11,119 nt of DNA from Gammaproteobacteria bacterium (GTDB lineage: Bacteria; Pseudomonadota; Gammaproteobacteria; Pseudomonadales; Oleiphilaceae). The notes below the pieces were generated by a model. That model was not told where the DNA came from, did no database searches, and saw only the letters and a program-made list of their open reading frames with translations. The position numbers were made by a program, and so were the translations under genes. Location: the NCBI GenBank assembly GCA_003695085.1, contig RFIV01000378.1:1-11119 (forward strand), in the 5' to 3' direction. Below are positions 7,601-11,119 of this stretch, one piece after another. The stretch's first letter is position 1. Each line of letters opens with the position of its first letter.

Positions 7601-9076
7601 CGGGGTGTCATCGCCCATGGAGCCCACGGCTTCCTGACCGTTCTCACCCAGCGGGCGCAACACCTGATCACACTCCTCGAAAGACACCATGAACATCTTC
7701 ATGTAGGTCTTGAGGTCTTCGGGCTCCATCAAACGGAAATCACCAGCCTGATTCAGGCGGGATTCCACACGCATGGCATTTTCGCGCAGCCATTTCTTGT
7801 AAGGCTTGGCCGCCTTGAGCCGGTTATCAACGTCCTCTGTGTGCAGCACTTCACCGGTTTGGGTGTCCACGGCCAGTATCTGCCCCGGTCCAACACGCCC
7901 CTTGGCCACAACGTCTTCCGGTTTGTAGTCATAGGTTCCGATTTCAGACGCCAGCGTGATGAATCCATCTTTGGTTATTACCCAGCGTGAAGGCCGCAGA
8001 CCGTTACGATCCAGCAAACAGACCGCATAACGACCATCGGTCAGGACAATGCCCGCCGGCCCATCCCACGGCTCCATGTGCATGGAGTTGTACTCGTAAA
8101 AAGCACGCAGCTCGGGATCCATGGTGTCCACGTTCTGCCATGCGGGCGGCACCAGCATGCGGACTGCCCGGAACAGATCCACGCCCCCTGCCAGCAACAC
8201 TTCCAGCATGTTGTCCAGGGAAGAGGAGTCCGACCCCGTGCGGTTGACGATCGGCTGCAGGCTCTTGAGGTCGGGCAGCAGCTCTGACTGGAACTTGCTG
8301 GCGCGTGCCATCGCCCAGTTGCGGTTCCCTTCGATGGTGTTGATTTCACCATTGTGCGCCAGGTACCGGAACGGTTGAGCCAGCGGCCAACGTGGCATGG
8401 TGTTGGTCGAGAAACGCTGGTGGAACACGCAAATGGCGGTCTGCATGTCAGGATTGCCCAGATCTTCATAGTAGCTGGGCAGATCAACCGGCATCATCAG
8501 GCCCTTGTACGAGACAACCTGGTGCGACAGGCTGCAGATATAGAAGTCCTCATCATCAGCGCAGGCAATTTCGGCCTTGCGACGTGCGATGTAGAGACTG
8601 ACGGCAAAGCGATGCGTGTCCAGGTCCTCAGGCGCTTCGACAAACAGCTGCCGAATCACGGGCTCACAATCGCGTGCCATCGTGCCCAGGCAATCGGGGT
8701 TGACCGGTACATCGCGCCAGCCCATCACCGACAGGCCCTGGGCCCGGACCACGTCCTCCAGCGCCGCGCAGGCCTGCTCTCGCCGCACTTCATCCCGGCT
8801 CAGAAAAATCATTCCAACCGCATATTGGGTGGAAGGCTCGCGGCCAAACAGTCGCCGGGCTTCGGCACGGAAAAAGGAGTCCGGTTTCTGCAGCAACAGG
8901 CCACAGCCGTCCCCGGTCTTGCCGTCGGCAGCAATACCACCGCGGTGGGTCATGCAGGTTAGGGATTCAATAGCGGTTTTCAACAATCGATGGCTGGCTT
9001 GCCCTTCCATGTGGGCGATCAGGCCGAAGCCACAGTTGTCCCTGAACTCACCAGGATGATACAGACCTGTCATCAT
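4628..9076 (-). CDS. gltB: Glutamate synthase (NADPH) large (alpha) subunit GltB
   Basis: A 1482-residue flavoprotein of normal GOGAT length. With GltD it converts 2-oxoglutarate and glutamine to two glutamates, the second half of ammonia assimilation. In order: a class II glutaminase domain (about 15-430) with nucleophile Cys15, HRGG at 44-47 and a conserved HNGEIN motif; a central domain; an FMN-binding synthase barrel with GGRSNSGEGGEDP and SGYDGGTGASP; the 3Fe-4S cysteines C1102, C1108 and C1113 (CKYLRICHLNNC); and a C-terminal glycine-rich beta-helix. Residues 1-14 should be the propeptide removed to expose Cys15. The ATG at 9076 is chosen because MMTGLYHPGEF aligns with Pseudomonas GltB starts (MKAGLYQPDEF, from memory) and GAGAG lies 7 nt upstream. 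The next ATG (9073) is also possible. A TTG at 9109 would add 11 unlike residues. Confidence 0.98.
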   Translation of the reverse strand: MMTGLYHPGEFRDNCGFGLIAHMEGQASHRLLKTAIESLTCMTHRGGIAADGKTGDGCGLLLQKPDSFFRAEARRLFGREPSTQYAVGMIFLSRDEVRREQACAALEDVVRAQGLSVMGWRDVPVNPDCLGTMARDCEPVIRQLFVEAPEDLDTHRFAVSLYIARRKAEIACADDEDFYICSLSHQVVSYKGLMMPVDLPSYYEDLGNPDMQTAICVFHQRFSTNTMPRWPLAQPFRYLAHNGEINTIEGNRNWAMARASKFQSELLPDLKSLQPIVNRTGSDSSSLDNMLEVLLAGGVDLFRAVRMLVPPAWQNVDTMDPELRAFYEYNSMHMEPWDGPAGIVLTDGRYAVCLLDRNGLRPSRWVITKDGFITLASEIGTYDYKPEDVVAKGRVGPGQILAVDTQTGEVLHTEDVDNRLKAAKPYKKWLRENAMRVESRLNQAGDFRLMEPEDLKTYMKMFMVSFEECDQVLRPLGENGQEAVGSMGDDTPVAVLSEKVRNVADYFRQKFAQVTNPPIDPLRETIVMSLETCLGAERNIFEETPEHARRMILTTPVLSPAKFDQILHNTHEEFRVKRIPLSFRPERGLQQAIVDVADAAEQAVRDGHVLIVLSDNGLSRDELPINAFMATGAVHHRLVEKGLRCDSNIIVETAWARDPHHFAVLIGFGATAVYPYLAYQVLNDLIRKGEMLVDPVQAKNNFRKGINKGLLKILSKMGISTIASYRGAQLFEAVGLADEVVDLCFKGVASRIQGATFYDFQKDQEILARDAWIARKPIPTGGILKYVHGGEYHAFNPDVVKTLQEATSRGDYGRYQEFAALVNERPVAALRDLLALKLADRPLPLDEVEPEEALFKRFDSAAMSIGALGPEAHEALAQAMNELGGRSNSGEGGEDPARYGTNKRSKIKQVASGRFGVTPHYLTNAEVLQIKVAQGAKPGEGGQLPGGKVNKLIATLRFSVPGVTLISPPPHHDIYSIEDLAQLIFDLKQVNPDALVSVKLVSEPGVGTIAAGVAKAYADLITISGYDGGTGASPLTSIRYAGSPWELGLSEAHQTLRGNDLRGFVRLQTDGGLKTGLDVVKAAILGAESFGFGTVPMVVLGCKYLRICHLNNCATGVATQNEELRRKHFRGSVEAVKNYFRFVARETREWMARLGVRTLDELVGRTELLEILPGKTERHKRLDLRPLLGSDAVPADKPHTCQVERNVPFDKGELAERMVAEILPAIERKAGGEFRFTVTNCDRSIGARLSGEIAKRYGNQGMAEHPVTVHLSGTAGQSFGVWNAGGLNMILTGDANDYVGKGMTGGKLVVRPPENSAFETQDTAIVGNTCLYGATGGKLFAAGTAGERFAVRNSGAHAVVEGVGDHCCEYMTGGMITVLGRTGYNFGAGMTGGFAFVLDLDNRFVDRYNHELVEIHRITSEAMEGYRNYLKTVIAEHVEETGSLWATNILDNFDDYVARFWLVTPKAASLASLLSSTRARPE

Positions 9077-9134
9077 ATTTTGTCTCTCATAGTATTCTTT
9101 ACAAATCAAAAGCTTAAAGAACCAGAAGAGCGAA

Positions 9135-9146
9135 AAAAGCGCTTTT
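9135..9146. repeat. 12-bp perfect palindrome upstream of gltB
   Basis: AAAAGCGCTTTT at 9135-9146 is perfectly self-complementary and lies 59 bp upstream of the gltB ATG, between the terminator and the start codon. On the minus strand its T-run extends to six. It could be a regulator binding site, but I do not recognise it as the site of a named regulator. It could also arise by chance in A/T-rich sequence. Confidence 0.35.
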
Positions 9147-9153
9147 GATAGGC

Positions 9154-9186
9154 AAAAATGGGGGGCTTATTCTACACAAGCCCCCC
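9154..9186 (-). terminator. Rho-independent terminator after the damX-like gene
   Basis: On the minus strand a 9-bp stem (GGGGGGCTT at 9186-9178, AAGCCCCCC at 9168-9160) encloses a 9-nt loop and is followed by ATTTTTG (T-run 9158-9154). The sequence and orientation fit an intrinsic terminator for the aroB-damX unit, about 90 nt past the stop at 9276. If gltB transcription begins upstream of it, it would instead lie in the gltB leader. Confidence 0.8.
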
Positions 9187-9198
9187 ACCCTGCTCAAA

Positions 9199-9204
9199 TT
9201 TATA
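9199..9204 (-). promoter_or_regulatory. Candidate -10 element (TATAAA) for gltBD
   Basis: On the minus strand TATAAA (9204-9199) matches the sigma-70 -10 consensus at five of six positions and lies just downstream of A/T tracts that could act as an UP-type element. No good -35 hexamer sits 16-18 nt upstream, so support is weak. The stretch between the terminator and the gltB ATG shows no better candidate. A start here would place the 9154-9186 hairpin at the 5' end of the gltB mRNA. Confidence 0.2.
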
Positions 9205-9214
9205 GCGTCTTGTT

Positions 9215-9255
9215 AAAAAAATAAAGAATTTAGAAGATGTTTTTTATTGTTTTTT
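9215..9255. other. Cluster of A/T tracts, likely curved DNA
   Basis: A seven-A run (9215-9221) and two six-T runs (9240-9245 and 9250-9255) lie within 41 bp. The two T-runs start 10 bp apart, about one helical turn, and the A-run is roughly two and a third turns away. Tracts of this kind bend DNA and are common upstream of promoters or at sites for nucleoid proteins. In E. coli the gltBD operon is controlled by Lrp, which prefers such DNA, but no specific site can be read here. Confidence 0.4.
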
Positions 9256-9275
9256 GGAATATAACACCACTCAAC

Positions 9276-10817
9276 CTATTCCTTTAATGCCGCTTGTACA
9301 CTCGCAAATGTACGTATCCATGCCCCCGCATCCTTCAGCTCCCCGGGCAGCGACTTCAGCGCTTCCCGCGCTTGCGCCTTGTTGGCATATCGTCCCGTGA
9401 GCACAACATACCAGTCCTTCTCCTTCCACTGAGTCCGGACAACATACACCTCCCCGAGAGAGGCCCATTTTTTCGCGAAGGCCTCGGCAGATGCGCGGCT
9501 GACCGACCCGGTCAGCTGGATCGCAACCGTCTCCGGAGCCTGTGCCCGAATCCATTCGGGACTTCCGGGCTCAGGCCTCGGCTCGGGTTGTGATACGGCA
9601 CCAAGGTCAGGAGGATCTGCCGGTTCGGCTGCCGGCACCACCTCGTCAGCAACGCCTTTCTGAACAAGCGAAGGGCGCTCGGGATCACGCCCCTCCCCGG
9701 ATGGCGTCTGCACTTCTTCACTTGCAGCCTCCTGAGGGGGCGGCAATGCCACACTGTCGTCACTCCGGCGCTGCGCATCCGAATCGGGGCCGGACTGAAC
9801 TGATTTGGTGGCGTCGTCCTGCTCTTGCGGCCCTCTGGTCGTGGCTGCCAACGGCTCGACGGGCACCTCAATGGCGCGGCGCTCCGCGTCAGGCGCACGT
9901 GTCTGTTGCGAGGCGTATCCACTGCCCTCTTCATTCGCGCTCTGCACATCCGTATAGCGCCATACCACGTAAGCAATGGCTCCGATCGCCACCCCGAGTG
10001 CCAGCCCGGCTATCAGGCGCCCACCGGGCAGTCCTGCACGCTGACTGCTCCGCGCGGTCCCGCCGGCCAATATGGTCGGGGCAAGCTTGGCAATGCGCCC
10101 GGGCAAGCCCCGGGAGGACTCATGGATCTTGCTCACCATCTCGTTCGTCAACGCAGGCTTGCCCGTCCAGCCAGCCTGACTCAGCCTGAACTCGAGATAG
10201 TTTCGCGTATCCTCCTGGGACAAGGGTTGCACGAGAACCTGCCGGACATGCGCCAGAACCAGCGGCTCCGGCAACCGCTGGAGAATGGCAACCAGCTCGG
10301 ACCCTCCCGCCAGAAGCGCACCCACATGTTCATGCCCGGGCAGAATAATGGATACGAGCAACCATTTGAGCGCTTCATCCGAAAGTTGCTGCGCGTTATC
10401 CACAACAATCAGGGTGCGCATGCCTTGCTCATACTGCCTGGCAGCCAACTCAAGAAATGCATCAGCTGTCTCTGCCTCGGGCTGAGAACGGTGCCCCAGG
10501 CGCTGACGCGCCATTTGAGCACACAGCGTCCGTGCCATAGACTGCGTTTGATTGGTGGAGTCGGCATCAAGTGTCAGGATCGTCAGCGTATCCTTTTCTC
10601 GCTGTATAAGCTCCCGTACCAAGCGGGTCTTGCCCACCCCGCGTTCTCCGGTCAACACAAGCAGGCGCTCGGAGAAATGAACTTGATGGCGCAGCTCATC
10701 CAGCAGTGCCTGCCGGCCACCCCCCGAAAAAAATGCCCCGTTTGCCCTGAACGGCTCTTCATTCAGGCCAAAAAGTGCCTGGATCCGGATGCCTTCAAAG
10801 CCTTTTCCCTGCCCCAC
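9276..10817 (-). CDS. DamX-like protein: AAA ATPase, membrane segment and SPOR domain
   Basis: A 513-residue bitopic protein. The cytoplasmic N-terminal ATPase resembles the ExeA/GspA type, with Walker A GERGVGKT at 57-64 and Walker B LIVVD at 136-140 followed by Asn141. One hydrophobic helix (about 268-286) comes next, then a Pro/Glu/Ser-rich periplasmic linker (about 289-430) and a C-terminal SPOR domain (about 431-505, containing WYVVLTGRYANKAQARE). SPOR domains bind denuded peptidoglycan at the division septum. In enterobacteria the gene after aroB is the division protein damX, which supports the assignment, although E. coli DamX lacks this full ATPase part. The chosen start is the GTG at 10817, with GGGAG 6 nt upstream and 14 nt after the aroB stop. 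A TTG at 10844 would overlap aroB by 13 nt. What the ATPase does is unknown. Confidence 0.88.
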   Translation of the reverse strand: MGQGKGFEGIRIQALFGLNEEPFRANGAFFSGGGRQALLDELRHQVHFSERLLVLTGERGVGKTRLVRELIQREKDTLTILTLDADSTNQTQSMARTLCAQMARQRLGHRSQPEAETADAFLELAARQYEQGMRTLIVVDNAQQLSDEALKWLLVSIILPGHEHVGALLAGGSELVAILQRLPEPLVLAHVRQVLVQPLSQEDTRNYLEFRLSQAGWTGKPALTNEMVSKIHESSRGLPGRIAKLAPTILAGGTARSSQRAGLPGGRLIAGLALGVAIGAIAYVVWRYTDVQSANEEGSGYASQQTRAPDAERRAIEVPVEPLAATTRGPQEQDDATKSVQSGPDSDAQRRSDDSVALPPPQEAASEEVQTPSGEGRDPERPSLVQKGVADEVVPAAEPADPPDLGAVSQPEPRPEPGSPEWIRAQAPETVAIQLTGSVSRASAEAFAKKWASLGEVYVVRTQWKEKDWYVVLTGRYANKAQAREALKSLPGELKDAGAWIRTFASVQAALKE

Positions 10818-10831
10818 GGTGCTCTCCCATC

Positions 10832-11119
10832 CTACTCCAGACAAAATGCTTCCAGCGTTTCCGTCAGTATGACGGGATCAAAGTCGGATGTAACCACCGC
10901 CTCACCCAATGACTTGAGCAGGACCAGTCGCATCTGCCCGCTGACAACCTTCTTGTCGACCGACATGTAGCGCATGAAGTCAGAGGGCGTCATGCCCTTT
11001 GGCGGGGCTGTGGGCAATCGCAACGCCCGAATGAGGTTATGCGCCCTTTCCAGCACGTCCTCATCCAGCCAGCCCAGCCGCACCGACATCGCGGCGGCCA
11101 TGACCATGCCGCAGCCGAC
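10832..11119 (-). CDS. aroB: 3-dehydroquinate synthase AroB, C-terminal fragment
   Basis: The last 95 residues of AroB; the rest lies beyond the right edge. The enzyme is an NAD- and metal-dependent synthase that converts DAHP to 3-dehydroquinate, the second step of the shikimate pathway. The visible part begins VGCGMVMAAAMSVRLGWL, which fits the segment just after the conserved HGEAV metal-ligand motif. It goes on to the conserved MSVDKKVVSGQMRLVLLKSL block, whose lysines belong to the phosphate-binding region, and ends in the usual LGEA..T..F tail. It ends in TAG at 10834-10832, with the damX-like gene 14 nt downstream, the same order as aroB-damX in enterobacteria. Only the start and the catalytic core are missing, because of the window edge. 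Confidence 0.95.
   Translation of the reverse strand, partial: VGCGMVMAAAMSVRLGWLDEDVLERAHNLIRALRLPTAPPKGMTPSDFMRYMSVDKKVVSGQMRLVLLKSLGEAVVTSDFDPVILTETLEAFCLE

Larger units (their letters stand above)
9077..9275. other. AT-rich intergenic region between damX-like gene and gltB
   Basis: The 199-nt gap upstream of gltB is the only sizeable non-coding stretch in the window and is visibly richer in A/T than its surroundings. Reading toward gltB, it holds a cluster of A and T tracts (9215-9255), a TATAAA hexamer, a strong terminator-like hairpin (9154-9186), a 12-bp palindrome (9135-9146) and the gltB ribosome site (GAGAG, 9084-9088). I see no convincing protein-coding frame or known RNA gene in it. 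It must hold the gltBD promoter and regulatory sites. No TGGCAC-N5-TTGCA sigma-54 promoter was seen. Confidence 0.8.

Noticed and set aside
6317..7990. 557-codon open frame on the plus strand
   Set aside because: It is antisense to the middle of gltB, with no motif and His/Gln-rich shadow composition.
9077..9109. 11-residue extension of GltB from a TTG codon
   Set aside because: A TTG start is less likely, the residues do not match GltB propeptides, and the ATG at 9076 has a ribosome site and aligns with Pseudomonas GltB.
10818..10844. 9-residue extension of the DamX-like protein from a TTG codon
   Set aside because: It would overlap the end of aroB and lacks a clear ribosome site, while the GTG at 10817 has GGGAG at 6-nt spacing. 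It is still possible.
9825..10970. 381-codon open frame on the plus strand
   Set aside because: It is antisense to the damX-like gene and the end of aroB. No domain is seen, and the opposite strand carries Walker motifs and a membrane helix.
1..11119. CRISPR array, tRNA/rRNA, insertion sequence, prophage or defence system
   Set aside because: No repeat-spacer pattern, terminal inverted repeats, transposase, integrase or RNA-gene signature was seen. Apart from the 199-nt gap before gltB, the window is densely filled with core genes.

Overview
The window looks like a chromosomal housekeeping segment from a gammaproteobacterium of the Pseudomonas/Oceanospirillales type. GC is moderately high (high 50s percent by eye). 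The proteins resemble Pseudomonas and E. coli orthologues throughout: EttA, a PA4608-like PilZ protein, RadA, HemE, GltD, GltB, a DamX-like SPOR protein and AroB. The species cannot be fixed from this sequence alone.

Layout. Positions 2-217 (+) hold the last part of ettA, followed by a hairpin and a small c-di-GMP-binding PilZ gene (303-653, +). Everything to the right is on the minus strand. In transcription order this is aroB (3' end, entering at 11119), a damX-like AAA ATPase/SPOR gene, a 199-nt AT-rich intergenic region, gltB, gltD, a strong terminator, hemE and radA. radA runs head-on into the PilZ gene, with only 3 nt between the two stop codons.

Transcription units inferred from spacing and hairpins. 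(1) aroB-damX are 14 nt apart and end at a G/C-rich terminator at about 9154-9186. (2) gltB-gltD are 35 nt apart and end at a terminator at about 3113-3146. (3) hemE-radA are coupled by a one-base TGATG overlap. (4) ettA and the PilZ gene are on the opposite strand. Functions covered are the shikimate pathway (AroB), septal peptidoglycan binding (DamX-like), ammonia assimilation by NADPH-dependent GOGAT (GltBD), haem synthesis (HemE), recombination repair (RadA), second-messenger sensing (PilZ) and ribosome throttling (EttA).

I see no mobile element, CRISPR array, tRNA, rRNA, phage gene or defence-type operon, and no evidence of an undescribed multi-gene system. The points worth a second look are small: a Cys in place of the Ser in the PilZ c-di-GMP motif, a DamX-like ATPase with Asn after the Walker B Asp, a terminator that may overlap the hemE promoter, an AT-tract-rich leader before gltB, and very tight gene junctions.
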